Below are positions 42,518 to 54,449 of a stretch of 64,000 nt of DNA, in pieces. The notes below the pieces were generated by a model. It was not told where the DNA came from and ran no database searches. It worked only from the letters and a program-made list of their open reading frames with translations. Numbering within the stretch: position 1 is the first letter of the stretch; every line of letters starts with the position of its first letter. Source of the DNA: Ignelater luminosus. Lineage: Eukaryota > Arthropoda > Insecta > Coleoptera > Elateridae. The stretch spans positions 186,001 through 250,000 of the forward strand of contig VTPC01091055.1 in the NCBI GenBank assembly GCA_011009095.1. Direction: 5' to 3'. A program made the position numbers and the translations under genes.

Positions 42518-43290
42518 TAAACGCGTATCAGAATTACTGATTTATATTTTTATAAGAGTAAAAGGGTAATGTAATATTCGTTTAATAGCTTGTAATTTAT
42601 TAAAAAACAAGGTTTGCATTTTCTTTTGTTGTTAGTATGAATTAGTATCATTTCTAAATATCTTTTTACCTATTGTTAATAACAATAAAAGCCTAACAAT
42701 GAGAAAACATTTGAAAGCTGTTGGAAAAAAAATTAAATTCAGGTTGAATGTATTTTTGTCATTTGCGTTAATCGAAAAAAATATGCAGAGGCGTTCCATT
42801 TAAATCTGCGTAGAAAAACAAAAAACAACCACTGGAAGAATGTTTTTTTTGTGTACAGTTGTAAATTTTCTAAAGCTTACTCTTCCATCATTTTTTCTAA
42901 TCTTCTTTGTTATGGAATCGTCAACTTTAAAGAAATTAGAGTATCTATCTAGTAAGCAATGCATTTCTCTTTTTAGAAGAGTAAAAACTTTTATTTTTAC
43001 ATTGGCTTTTTATATTTATAACAATGTTACACATTTTCAAAAATTTATTTCTAACCTGCATGTAGCTGGCGGTGCAAACTCTTCAATGCACCTTTTTGAT
43101 CGTAAGGCGTTTAGTGACAAAATTCCGTGCTGTGAAGTAGAGATCCTCGTCTAATATAGTAATTATTGCCTCTTATTAACATTATGACCGTCCCAGATTC
43201 TCAGATTACAAATTAGTCTTAAATTAGTCCTAAATTACAGACTAACTTTTTTTTCATTTGCGCAAATGGGGGGTGCTAACTTTATTGACG
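40500..43290. other. Mostly featureless AT-rich DNA
   Basis: No gene was supported. It contains the ATT microsatellite at 42476. At 41866-41960 there is a reversed, diverged copy of the segment at about 36005-36100 (gtctctaggg, then tattaaca.atttgtaaagtac). Confidence 0.45.
42476..42517. repeat. (ATT)n microsatellite
   Basis: About 13 uninterrupted TTA/ATT units. Confidence 0.95.
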
Positions 43291-43735
43291 TCTAAATGTG
43301 GTTATTTAAACTAACAAAATTAGCGTTTTTATAAAATAACGCTTAAACCACCGCAGATAGACTCAAAGACCATAAATAAAAACGAAAGAAAATTGAATTT
43401 TAAGTCTGATTATACAAAAATTTTCATATCGTTCTATTTAAAAATATCAAGTTATCCGTGATTGAAGATCTTCATTTTCAATGATCCATAATGGGACCAT
43501 AGTAATCTTTAACACAATTGATGTAGCAGTCCGTATTTGACACGATGATCAAACCGTATCTTCGTATCCTGTTTAGTTCCAGAGATATTTTAAAATTTCT
43601 AAAACAATGTAAAACTAAATTTTTTCAAAAATATTAAATATCTCGAAAACGGCGTAATTTAGACCAAACATATGGTTAATAAAAATGAATCTAAATGTAA
43701 TAGGGAATCCAAAAATGAAGTAATATACAGAGTGT
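43291..43735 (-). repeat. Interspersed repeat C, copy 2 (inverted)
   Basis: Reverse-oriented homologue of 37160-37630. It ends at tatacagagtgt, the degraded arm of the CAGGGTG palindrome, and passes directly into the minisatellite array. Confidence 0.8.
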
Positions 43736-44155
43736 CTGACCACTCGGGTCTGTCGGGTCATACGGATCTGTTGGAGCTTTTGGATTTCTCGATCCTTCGC
43801 ACTTTTCGGGTCTGCCAATCCGTTCGGACTTTCGGCATGTTGGAGCGTTCGCGTCTTTTGAACTTCTCGGCCCTTCGGGTCTATCGGGCCGTTTGGATCT
43901 CTTGTGCCTGTCTAACCATTCGGGCCTGTTGGATCATATGGGTCTGTAGGAGCTTTTGGATTGCTTGGCCTTTCGAGCTTCTCGTGTCTGTCTGTCGGGA
44001 CTTTTGGACTTCTTGGCACTTGAGGTATCTTTGTTGGGCCGTTCGGACCTCTCGAGCTGTTCGGGTTTGTCTAACCAATCAAGAAGTTACCGGGTTTGTT
44101 TCGGTCAAGTTTGTTCCCAGTCGAGCCGGGTCTGGAAATCTGAGCACGTGCTCTA
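43736..44155 (+). repeat. 9-bp GC-rich minisatellite array with conserved tail
   Basis: TCGGGYYTN-type units run on the plus strand and end in the family tail (44070-44150: caatcaagaagttaccgggt, then gagccgggtctggaaatc). Reading frames over it are artefacts. Confidence 0.8.
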
Positions 44156-44159
44156 AGGA

Positions 44160-45055
44160 GCGCTGCACAACTCCTAAAAAAATTTTGATTGTGTCGTAAA
44201 TTACTTGCAGGAGATGAAAAATCTTATCAAAAGAAAGTTTCTACCTAATGGCTCGAATCAGAACAACATAACTGATTAAAAGAACAGAGCATGAATATCA
44301 TGCCCGCTGTAAAGTGTGTAAGGTAAGACTGAAATGCAAAGTTTCTGAACTGCAAAGCACGCAAACTCTCAAAAACATAAAACCACCATGAAGATCTGAG
44401 GCCTACATAAATCAAATGTGTACACATTTTTAAATTAAGGATATTTAAGGGATATTTATGAGAGAAATTGAACCGCGAGAGGTTGACAGCACTGTACCAA
44501 AGTTCAAACTCTATGCCTTGGAGGAGGTTGATGGTCTCCTGTGGAAACAAATTTTAATTAAAAAGGAAAAATCCAGTGAACTGTCGCATGGTGCCAAAAT
44601 AGCAAATGGTCGTCAAGCATCATCTTGATTTCTATCATCTTATTTGATTTGAAATTGCCGTGCAAGACAAAACATCCTTTTTTATTTAATATCTGGTGAA
44701 CAATTAAGATAATAAAATTAATTTACCTGGCTTCGCAAGGTCTGTGCTTATGTTATTTATATTTAATTTTACCAGAGTTACGACTGATGTAAAAAACATA
44801 CCATTATGTGGAATACGGGCATGTTTTAACGTCCAGTGGGTTTTTTGCGCGCTAGGGATCAGAGGCTTCTCAGAAGCCCCTTCATTTCCCACAGGCGCTT
44901 AGCTATCTGACTATCAGTGTAGGTTATATTGGTGTATTGCTTTTGATTCAGTTGCAGTTTGTACAGTAAAATAAAGTGTTACGAGATCTAACTGGACAGG
45001 ATTGGTTTTATAATTATTATAATAATAAATAAAGAAATAACTGAAAACACCAAAA
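44160..45055. other. No supported gene
   Basis: Two minus-strand frames (44550-44245 and 44892-44704) are open, but neither shows a domain I can name. The second ends near a GC-rich patch. Confidence 0.4.
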
Positions 45056-45059
45056 ATTG

Positions 45060-45326
45060 AATTTATCAAGATGCGGTTGCAACGAGAAGGCAGCTCGAGG
45101 AGTCGCGGGCATTCGCGAATGGACGGCGAAAATCTCTCTTTAACGCATTGCGCTTATATGGAGCGTTTTCGGTTTGCGCTACGTAGGCTATTTAGTGAAC
45201 GGGGGGGGGGGGGGGGAAATTGAACGGGGCACCGTGGGCGGGCGTACGAGAAACTCCGTCCATTCGGTTTTAGCGCGAGTCGCTAGAGGGCACATTTGCT
45301 TGGAAGCGTCTCGCGTCGATTGTCCG
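45060..45326 (+). promoter_or_regulatory. CpG-rich island, candidate promoter and first exon
   Basis: Rich in CpG compared with its surroundings (ctcgaggagtcgcgggcatt, cgcgagtcgctagag). It ends in an excellent splice donor, ccg|gtaagt, at 45326/45327. It includes a run of 16 G (45201-45216). No convincing coding frame, so a non-coding first exon on the plus strand is one reading; a repeat fragment is another. Confidence 0.3.
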
Positions 45327-45429
45327 GTAAGTTTAAAGCCATTTCGATTAATGTCGGGCGAGAATGTTAAAGCCTTCAAGTGGCGCAATAAAATAAATTG
45401 TATTATTCAAAATAAATTTCGAGTTTAAA

Positions 45430-47390
45430 TTATTCTACGATCGTAATCAAACATCAAATACTATCAATTCGAAGAATTGTGTGCGTACAAACTCATTAAA
45501 TTGACTTCGGGGGAGTTTCAGTTCATACGGGGACGTTGCGTCCACAAGTGCATTATATTTTCATTCGTCATACAGATTGGGCAGTGGGCTTTAGAAATTG
45601 TCGATTTTAACAATAATCTAGAAAGTTGTTGATTATTTTAAAAAGATTCTTTCCAACTGTCTAACTCTGAGTGGTTCGTTATTTCTTATTCCGGGATTCT
45701 AACTACAATAGGGGAAAGGTACTAACTGATAAAGCTGTTAAGCCTAATTTAACTAAAACTAAACCATCTTTATTACAAAAACACATTTAATGTCAACAAT
45801 AAAACAGAAAAAGGCATTGGATTTTACTGACCGCTTTAAAGATTTAATTAACGCGATGTCAAGCGAACGGGCAACGTTAACAACCAAAAAGGTGCAACCG
45901 TTGACAGTAAGACATGATGGCCTTTTCGTTTTATTTCAAGGGTCTCATGGTTTACGATTTATCAAAGAACGTAAATACTTGTTAAAGCGGAACGAAAATG
46001 CTACCAAAGAATTCACGAATATAAATAAAAAGCGTAACACATTCGTATCCTTTTACTGGTAATTGGTTGTTAAGGAGCGAATAAACATCCAGAAGCATGA
46101 TGTCTTGGCCGAGTAGAGGAAGAAATATCACGAACTCGTCAATTGCGAGCCGTCCTTTTAATATTCAGCGAAGAATGCAGAATTCTTAAATAATAAAAGA
46201 CCGAAATTGTACATCGGATAGTATTGAGCGGTAGGTGTTGAAGGCATTACCTTTTGACCTGCTATTAATACGATAAAATGTTAAAAATGTCAACTCTGCG
46301 TTCGTGTAATTTCATGCTCCAGGTAGTATTTGTACGTTGTCTTAAATAATTCTTTCTCGTTAGAGCTACATACGTTTTTTGGGAACTTTTTAAATGTATC
46401 AACAGCATCAAGATTATTCGAAAATAATATGTTGGGGTCGAGCTTGACACGCTAGATTAGAAACTAGTAGAAGTAGTACCGCTGCTGATGGTTTTTATAG
46501 ATACCGTCAGATAAAAATGTCTTAGATGAAGGATTTATTTTCGACTTCAGTTTTACTTCTTGCTTGATTGTGGCATTATATTATCACTTTTTTTCTTCTG
46601 TCTTTTATAAGGTAACAAACAAATCGATGTGCCCTGCTACCGTTATAAGATGCCACTTTTTAATATGTAGGTGCCAAACTTTGTTACATCTTATGACCAC
46701 CCATAGTTCCATGTTCTTTGTTCAAATATACATAAATGTTATATAGAATTGAATAAATTACTTGTCAATTAGTATTTATATTTTTCTTTTGCTGTTGTCG
46801 AGAATATACGGAGTGTTTAACGAGGAATGGGAAAGTGCAATATTTTAGTAATAAATTTTGCGATTTCATGAATTCCAATAAAACTCTGCCAAGGTTTTGT
46901 ATTTTTTAGGACGTCCATGATAATTTGATAAACAATTGACATTAATTTAAGGCGCTAATAATTCAAAACGAGGTTCTTACTCTTTTTATAGGTTATGTGC
47001 GGGGAATCACCGAAGTAATTTCAAACAAAGGCAAACTAAATAAAAGATATTTCCCTGTAGACAAACAAACAAAACAAACAAACAAATAATTTTTACCTTC
47101 AAATTTTCCAAGAAAATTTACCAAAACGTTACATAGAGCAAACTAACAATGAAACGCAAGCATTTACTTTGAAATTCGCTAATTGAATGATGAATGTCAA
47201 ACCGTAAAACACAATACAATTATGACAAAAAATATATCTTGCGTGGGAATTCAAATGGGTAGAATTGATTGTAGAGTTTTGGCCAATGAAACTGCTCTAC
47301 GCAGCGTTGCTTCTACTTCTCTTTGTGTGGCCTCATTTCCTTAGTGCCTTCTATGAGCCTTAATTTCACGTACTTGCCTGTATTAGTCAT
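45430..47390. other. AT-rich, no supported gene
   Basis: A 90-codon plus frame (45790-46062) is rich in Lys, Thr and Asn and has no recognised domain. An (ACAA)n-like run lies at 47061-47089. Confidence 0.4.
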
Positions 47391-47454
47391 ACGCGATGAA
47401 TTGTTTACTATTTGTAAACAGACCTCATTAATGATGATATATCCGGACTGATTA

Positions 47455-48733
47455 TAACACATGGGCTGAAAAGTCCCAGGCCTAACAAAGAAAACACGTT
47501 TTTTTTTGTTTAAAATTAGCTTTATTCATCAACGTAATTTCCATCAAGAACAACGCAATCATTCCAGCGCCGCTTTAACATTTCAATACCACTTTTGTAG
47601 AACGATTTATCTTTTGCCTCAAAATAGGACTCAGTTTCAGCGATAACCTCTTCATTCGAGCGAAATTTCTTACCGGCAAGCATTTTTTTTTAGGTCTGCG
47701 AACAGCCAGTAGTCGCTGGGAGCCAAATCTGGCGAATACGGTGGATGTGGGAGCAATTCGAAGTTCAATTCATGTAGTTTTGCCATTGTTTTGATTGACA
47801 TGTGACACGATGCGTTGTCTTGATGAAACAAATTTTTTTTCTTTGCCATATGCGGTCGTTTCTTTGCAAAATAACGCTATATAATATTCACTGTTGATGG
47901 TATTTCCCTTCTCAATATAGTTGATGAATATTACACCACGCACATCCCAAAATACCGAGGCCATAACCTTTCCAGCCGATTGTTGTGCTTTCGGTCGCTT
48001 TGGACGAGGTTCACCAGTTGCTGTCCACTCAGATGACGATCGTTTTGATTCCGGAGTGAAGTGATGGATCCATGTTTCATCCATTGTCACATATCGACGC
48101 AAAAACTCCGGTTTGTTACGTTTAAACATGGCCAAACACTGCTCAGAAACACCAACACGTTCTTGTTTTTGGTGAACAGTGAGCAAACGCGGCACCCACT
48201 TTGAGCAGAACTTTCTCATAGTCAAATGCTCATGCAATATAAAGCCAACACGTTCTTTTGATATCTTTACAATGTCAACTAACTCACGCAACTTCACTTC
48301 TCGATCATTCAAAACGATTTTGTGAATTTTTTTGATGTTTTCTGGTGTAACCGCCTCATTTGGACGTCCACTGCGTTCTGCATCATCGGTGTCTCTACGA
48401 CCACGTTTGAAGTCAGCAAACCAACGTTTTATTGTTGTTTTTGATGGAGCGGAGTCCCCATAACACTTTTTAAGCCATTGCTTCGCTTGAACGGTATTTT
48501 GTCCCATCAAGAAGCAGTGTAAAATTAAAACACGAAATTGTTTTTGATCCATTGTTTTGAAAATAACAAAAGTAGCGTCACTCTTAGCACAATAACTCAC
48601 AAAATAATGAATAGAATATCATGAAATTTTAACAGCTGTCTTTTGAAGGTTAGTACTAACTGAAAAAGCGGTGAACGCAATAGAACTAGCGCCATCTGTT
48701 TGTTAGGTCTGGGACTTTTCAGCCCATGTGTTA
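47455..48733 (-). mobile_element. Mariner transposon 3, near full length
   Basis: A 1,279-bp element with inverted ends of 35 bp and one mismatch (taacacatgggctgaaaagt, cccaggcctaacaaa). TA lies outside both ends (47453-47454 and 48734-48735). The exact outer boundary could shift by two or three bases because the flanks are TATA-like. Confidence 0.88.
47522..48552 (-). pseudogene. Mariner 3 transposase with two frameshifts
   Basis: ATG at 48552 starts DQKQFRVLILHCFLMGQNTV. Helix-turn-helix parts follow (TIKRWFADFKRG, SGRPNEAV, VDIVKISKERVGFIL), then the hinge WVPRLLT, the first catalytic Asp in TMDETWIHHF, and SVFWDVRGVIF. A frame change at the T run near 47830 comes before the second Asp (HQDNAS). 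The third is in SPDLAPSDYW, 34 residues later, the DD34D signature. Another frame change at the T run near 47690 precedes the C-terminus, which ends at 47522. Both lesions are in homopolymer T runs, so this is the least damaged of the three mariners. Confidence 0.88.
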
Positions 48734-49179
48734 TAGCTGTTTGTGAATCGGAGTATATGCGTAATTCATTAAATTGCTCCATGTGATCAACTGCCTAGTC
48801 AGTAGCTAGTTTTCAAGCTACCATCTCAGTCTGGATCTCTGTTTTATTTTGATATGTTACTACTGCAGATGCCACTCCGTCAGTAGTTTTTGGGCCGTTT
48901 GTATAGACACAAATAGCTCGTTGGTCCCCTAGTAAACCGATATCTCTTTTATGAAATTTCACCTTTCTCCTCTCTGCAGGATTTGGAAAGTTCGTTTATC
49001 TTAACTTTTCTGTCCGTGTTATCTTCCTTATTTAACTTCTGCATTTCTTTTACTGCAAGCCACAACGGATATATGCCTAGTAGGGTTTTCAGCGCGGCGT
49101 TGGCTGTTGCTCTATTATAGCACTTACGTAGTCCCTGCCAGCAGAAAGTGCTTCTAAATGGTCGTTAAATGTCTCTTCA

Positions 49180-52100
49180 CCGGCCGGTGACTTTTCTTAT
49201 TAGCCTTAGGTATCCATATCACTTTACTCGTTTTCTAGTAACTTGGATATAATAAAAGTGTCAAGTAGGCGTTGTACACGGTCTTTGACAGATGGTGGAA
49301 CAGCTTCACGTAGCCATATTGCCCATGTAAAATTGAGATAAAAATGTTTATCGAAGAAAGTTTCTGGATGCGTAATTGCTCATCGAAAAAGCAATTTCTA
49401 AAATCTGGCAAAATAGGACGAACATACACACAATAATTATGAATTTGATTTATTTAAGATTTAAGACAAATTAATAAACTTATGAATTACAAATTTACAA
49501 AAATTGATGGTAAAAACTAAGTTTAGTATAACTTAGTTTAACAAGTGTTCAAAATGTATTCCGTTAGCTTTCAGGCAGGTGGTTGTTCGCAATGGTACTG
49601 TATTACGAACATTTCTAAGCATTTGTGGAGTAATTTATTGTACACCGCCCTAAATAGCTCGCTGGCATGTGTCCGAAGAATTGTCACTTTCGGATCACAG
49701 TATCGAAACCTGAAACGTACAGAATGGGAAAAATATAGATAGGATCCCCAAGTCGATTTACATAATGTAAAGATGTAATTAGCTAAAGAATGCTTTTTTG
49801 TGCTGTTACAGGCATGCTCATCTTTCAAAAGACTTTTTATCTTCTACACACTTTAGGAGTTTTTTGTTGTAACAGTCTTAACTGCTCAGAAACTTAGTAA
49901 GTTCTGGAGTGCGTTAAATACAACACAAAACTTGTAAATATCCAGTCAACAAGTTCAACAATCAAGTAGACATTGATCACGATTATTATTTGTTAATTTA
50001 AACGAATAACCAAGCAATAAAACATACTTTGCTCCGAAGCACACTATTTGAAAGTTCTTTTTATGTTATTTTTCATTTTATTATTCAGTTAAAATCATCA
50101 AAGGTACTTGACGTGTACATTGCTGAAACCTTCATGAAACTCTCTAAGAAACCATGACAGAATCCGATTTAGTGACTATAAGAAAAAATGAACCTGATGA
50201 TGTCTGTCGTGCGACGTCACTTGATATGTTCACGGTTAACTGTACACGGTGATTCTCAACTTGTTTTTTCCTCTTAAAGGGTAAGACCCCCAACGAAAGC
50301 AATTGAACTACGCTAAATAGCACGAACAAAATATGCATAGTTTTGAAATAAAGCTTTAGATAATTAGACCCACCTTTGATCTCTGAAAGTTTTTGTTAAC
50401 ATATTGTTATATAAGATGATATTCTGTAGCTTTGTTTCATCTTTATATCACATTGCTAACAAACAATAGCAAACTTTTTGATAATTATTTTAAAAGTTTT
50501 GCCATTAACTAAGTATCAATTCAGTGTTAAAAGTAAAAGGTTCATTAATTGTAATGTTTGTTACTTAAGTACAACAAATTTTCCTAATTTTATTTTTGTT
50601 ATTAAAAAGGAAAGAAAGCCTCCTAAACGCGACCTTCCGCGGTTTATAAAAATATTTCTTGCGATAGTTTTTAGTCAGTAATGCTGCAGAAAATCTAGAA
50701 TAAACTTTTATTTTTACAAGTGTATGATTCGCCATTGTTTTTGTAATTCAATAATTAAAACAATTTGGATTCTTTAAAGACTTTGTGTTGACTTAACTAT
50801 ATTCAGGAGGCATAGCTCATCTACCTAGACTATGCATGTAGTACCTAGTAATCTCAAATAACCTGTGTAAGATGAAAGAAATGTCAAAATGTTGTCTACT
50901 GTGATTAAGAAATAAAGAATTTAAAAGGTTATAAGCTAGGGAACATTTGAAGTAATGGGCCACTCTATAGGTTTGACTAAACTAATCTTGCTATCCAGTA
51001 GTACATAAACACAATTAAAAGTTTATAATATAAATGCACAATCATTCGTAAATAGAACGAACTAATTTATTATCTAAATGTAAAATCATATATTAATATA
51101 ATTAATAAATTTATAATGTTAATGTTCAGTTGTGCATAAACGTATTGAACAAATTCAATTATTGTAGTCAGTGCATTTGTGAATTGTGCTTATTACGGTG
51201 AGAACCTGTTTATTAACGTAATGAAATTTTGCTTAATATCGCTTTGGATTTTTTCGTTGTATTAACAACGGGTAGCATAACATTAAATACTGATACATTA
51301 TTTAATGACAAGCATTTTATGGTACTGATGAACGTGTTCAATGGACAAATATTAATAAAGTTTTTATTAAAAATATACTTTTTTTGTTATATCTACGTAC
51401 TAATTATTTTCAGTGTTACAGCTTTTTAAAACGGACTATTTTAATGAAAAACCCCTAAAAATTAACAGTTTTACTTCTAGATGATTATGCAGGCCAAAAT
51501 ACCAGATCTGACCATAATTTGGAAAAATTGACTTAACAAAAGTATAAAGTTATTGCTATAACATATAAGCTCTAAAAATCGTCAAATATGCAGACAAAAT
51601 ATACTTTAAACCATCAGGCCTACGCATCACGTGACAATGGCGAAAATAGTGGTTGAGAAATTATAAATAGTGGTTAGAGAGCAGTGTGCATTTGACTACG
51701 GAGTGGTGTAGTCGTATGTGTGGTCGTGCTCCTGCCAATAGAAATACACACATACAAACATTTTTAGGAGGATTTATAATTTTTTTATGTGCAATATTTT
51801 TACGCTTCTCTAATGAATTTCTATAAATTTTAGAATAATTATTGATATATACATTATTATAACGGTCTTTTCTGTTAATTCATTGTTAAAATTGCAATCA
51901 GACATATTGATAGAAGAATGGTTTATTATTTCGTTTCAAATTTGTTGGAAATTAACGCATTGAATATTTGAATGCAATTTTGACAAAGTAAAATTTAGTA
52001 TTCTGTTGGAAATTTAAGGCCACCTCTATTAATATTTTGCGTATATGAAAACTAATCAGCTAATCACAATTAGTTGTGGGAATTTATAACACAAGTGGAA

Positions 52101-52230
52101 GGCATCCTCAACGGAACTGCAACTCTGTTTGCTATTGGAGAGATAACGGAGTTAAATATGCGAGCTACAGACAGACAGACAGAAATCAACGATGTGGTGC
52201 ACATGGCACCGGCTTTAGAAGCTCTTTAGC
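49180..52230. other. AT-rich, nothing identified
   Basis: The frames at 49545-49742 (plus) and 49571-49828 (minus) overlap each other and have no recognisable domain. A (CAGA)n-like run, gacagacagacag, lies near 52170. Otherwise no gene, RNA or bounded repeat. Confidence 0.4.
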
Positions 52231-52545
52231 TTCTCTTAAGCCCAATTTTGACGGCAGAACGCAAAGCTCGTATGCATCGGTGGAGGCGTGGAAGATTGAA
52301 GAAGGTGCGGCATGTAGGCAAGGGCCCCGGAGAAGGGGGAGCAGCGCCCGCGTAAGGGGATGATGTTGATATGGTTGATGAAGGTGGATGCGGCATCTCT
52401 GGAGCGGTGATCTTCTTGGCGTCGAGCGATAGGGAAAAAAAAAGAAAAACGGATCCGTTCAGAAACCGGGGTTGGTGAGGTTACTTCCGTGAGGAAATGA
52501 CGAATTAGTTGAGTGGGTGGTGACATTGCTTGTGGGTTGAGTAGG

Positions 52546-53310
52546 CTAGCGATAGGCTAGTGGGGTAGAATCCAAGACCTCCTGTACGTCAGGAGGGAGA
52601 TTCTGCGTGTTTTGCAGAAGTCTAGTTGGGGGGTGTTTCATTTTTGCTCGGAGTTTCTGGCGATAGTTGCCTGGAGGAGTATGCATGACCTCTAAGGTAG
52701 AGGTTTTGTTTAAATTGATGGCTTTAGTGACAAAGCGATCTCTGAGGAATTCGAGACGCGCATCTATAGGAGGGATCCCGGCGAGGTCGCAGACTTCACC
52801 GGAGGGGTGAAAGCGATCCAGGCCGAGAATCCTTCTACAGATGGCCCTCTCCTTGGTCCGGAGGCGATTAATTAGATGGTTGGGTGCTGTGAAAAAACAG
52901 GTGAAACGGTAGTCAATGACTGGCCTGATAAACGTTTGGTAGGTATGGAGAAGTGTATGGGGGTGGCAACCTGAAATGCCACCCCGGAGCTTCGAGAGGA
53001 GAGCGCTGCGCTGTTGGACTGTTTTCAGGCAGTGCTGCATCTCCTCTGTCCAATAGAGAGAAGATGAGAACGTAATCCCAAGGTATTTTATGGTGGGTGA
53101 GAGCTCAAGTGGGGAATCCCAGAGGTCCAATTGGATATTGTCGGGTTTAAGGCGAGGGGCTTGAGTGAGGTACCTGTGATGAAATAAGATGGTTTGGGTT
53201 TTGGCGGGGTTGGGTTTGATTCTCCACTGCGAATCGTACTTATGCTGCTGAATTCATGATGTTCGAGTATTTCCGTTTGCGTTGGCCTGAAGTTGATGGT
53301 GGCTTTCTTT
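52546..53310 (-). pseudogene. 5'-truncated Jockey-like LINE, end of RT
   Basis: From about 53310 down it reads NFRPTQTEILEHH, then WRIKPNPAKTQTILF, the post-catalytic RT block. Next are IKYLGITFSSSLYW, QRSALLSKLRG and YQTFIRPVIDYRF, then RLRTKERAICRRILG and CDLAGIPPIDARL, and a stop at 52546. This is the usual C-terminal end of Jockey-type ORF2. The last 195 codons are still open, while the start is frameshifted near 53240. It is a typical 5'-truncated insertion. The 3' UTR probably continues to about 52240. Confidence 0.82.
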
Positions 53311-53419
53311 AAACAATCTAAGATATGTACAAAAAATTTAAAATATTCCTCATAAAGTAAGCTTATTAATCTTGTATTTTTAAAAATTATGCATAACACA
53401 AACGATTGAATGTAATCTG

Positions 53420-53990
53420 TAATCTTTTATACTTATACATCATTTGGAAACTTGCAATTGCCATTTAGAGATTTCTACGAAAGCCATGAAGGGCCAGTAA
53501 AATTTTTTAACTTAAAGTTCCCAGATGATAACTGAATATTTGCAGATGAAAACCGGAAACTTCTAAATTTTATTTTTTCTGAAATTATCAAATGGCAATT
53601 GCAAGTTTGCATTGTCATCTGAAAATTCCCAGTTATCAATTAGAAATTTTTGTTGACCCTTGACTGCTTTCGTAAATCTTGTAAATCTATTTGTCATCTG
53701 AAAATTTTTAGTTGTTGTCTGAAAACTTCTAGTTGTTATTTACAAATCTCCAGCTTCAAGCCAGGAAAAAAAATAGAAATTTTCGGTTTTCATTTGCAAA
53801 TTTCGAGTTGTCGCGTCGTCTGGAAATTCCCAGTTAAAAGAAAATTTACATTGACCCTTCGGGGTTTTTGTAGATAATCTTCAGTAGTTATCTCAAAATT
53901 TTCAGTTATCAATTTAAAATTACCACTTACATTGAGAAATTTCTAGTTAAAAACATTTTACATTGGCCCTTCGGGAGGGGGGAGGGGCAA
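53420..53990. repeat. Degenerate tandem repeat (catctgaaaattcccagtt type)
   Basis: Units around gtcatctgaaaattyccagt recur about every 20-45 bp. A larger motif (ttgaccctt, then ttcgt.aat) repeats at 53653, 53852 and 53965. An inverted match, cttgcaattgccattt / aaatggcaattgcaag, joins 53451 and 53589. Confidence 0.6.
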
Positions 53991-54334
53991 AATAAAAATT
54001 TGCCTATTTGCTCAGCTTGATGTGTGCCGCAAAGATATCATTAAAAAGATCCGAAAAGTCTATTGATTATAAAAACTGCTTAGTATTATTGAATAGGAAA
54101 CGTTGAGAAGCAATTATTGGAAGGGCTACTAAGACCTAGTTTTAAGGATTTTCTCTGCTAACTGTGGACAACTGCATCGTAAAAAAACGAAACGTTACAA
54201 GCTCACTACTCTAAAGAAAATTGTTTTGCCACTGAAAGATTTTGAATTCTTCGGTGGTATAACAATTTTCTTTAGAGCAGTAAGCTAGCTCCATCCCCAT
54301 TTCTCCGCCACTGATAAGGATGTTAAACACAAAA

Positions 54335-54440
54335 CTAGGTAAAATCGTAGTCACCTCAGAGTAACAAGCGTGTAGAAAATTTCATCCCCATATCTCATCT
54401 TGTTCTTGAAATATTGAAAAAATTAAAAATTTTAAATTCA
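54335..54440 (+). repeat. Dispersed repeat, copy 1 of 2
   Basis: Same orientation as 58518-58622. It shares gtaaaat.gtag.cacct, agagtaacaagc, tgtagaaaatttcat, ccatatctcat and ttgttcttgaaatat. Confidence 0.75.
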
Positions 54441-54449
54441 ACTAACACC

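Larger units (their letters stand above)
47400..49170 (-). pseudogene. LINE RT-RNase H fragment, interrupted by mariner 3
   Basis: On the minus strand, about 49140-48960 reads CYNRATANAALKTLLGIYPLWLAV, the RT thumb. Next is AICVYTNGPKTTDGVASAVV, the RNase H start with its DG site changed to NG. After a stop comes LRIYSDSQTA, the second RNase H strand with its Asp. The mariner at 47455-48733 splits it at the next codon. Beyond the mariner the frame continues IISPDISSLMRSVYK. RNase H removes the RNA strand during retrotransposition. This is a truncated, dead copy of an I/R1-like LINE. Confidence 0.7.

Noticed and set aside
42840..43154. 104-codon plus frame rich in Phe/Leu
   Set aside because: AT-rich low-complexity translation with no recognisable domain.
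44245..44550. 101-codon minus frame with hydrophobic segments, considered as a chemoreceptor exon
   Set aside because: No conserved C-terminal receptor signature, no convincing splice sites, and composition like the local AT-rich DNA.
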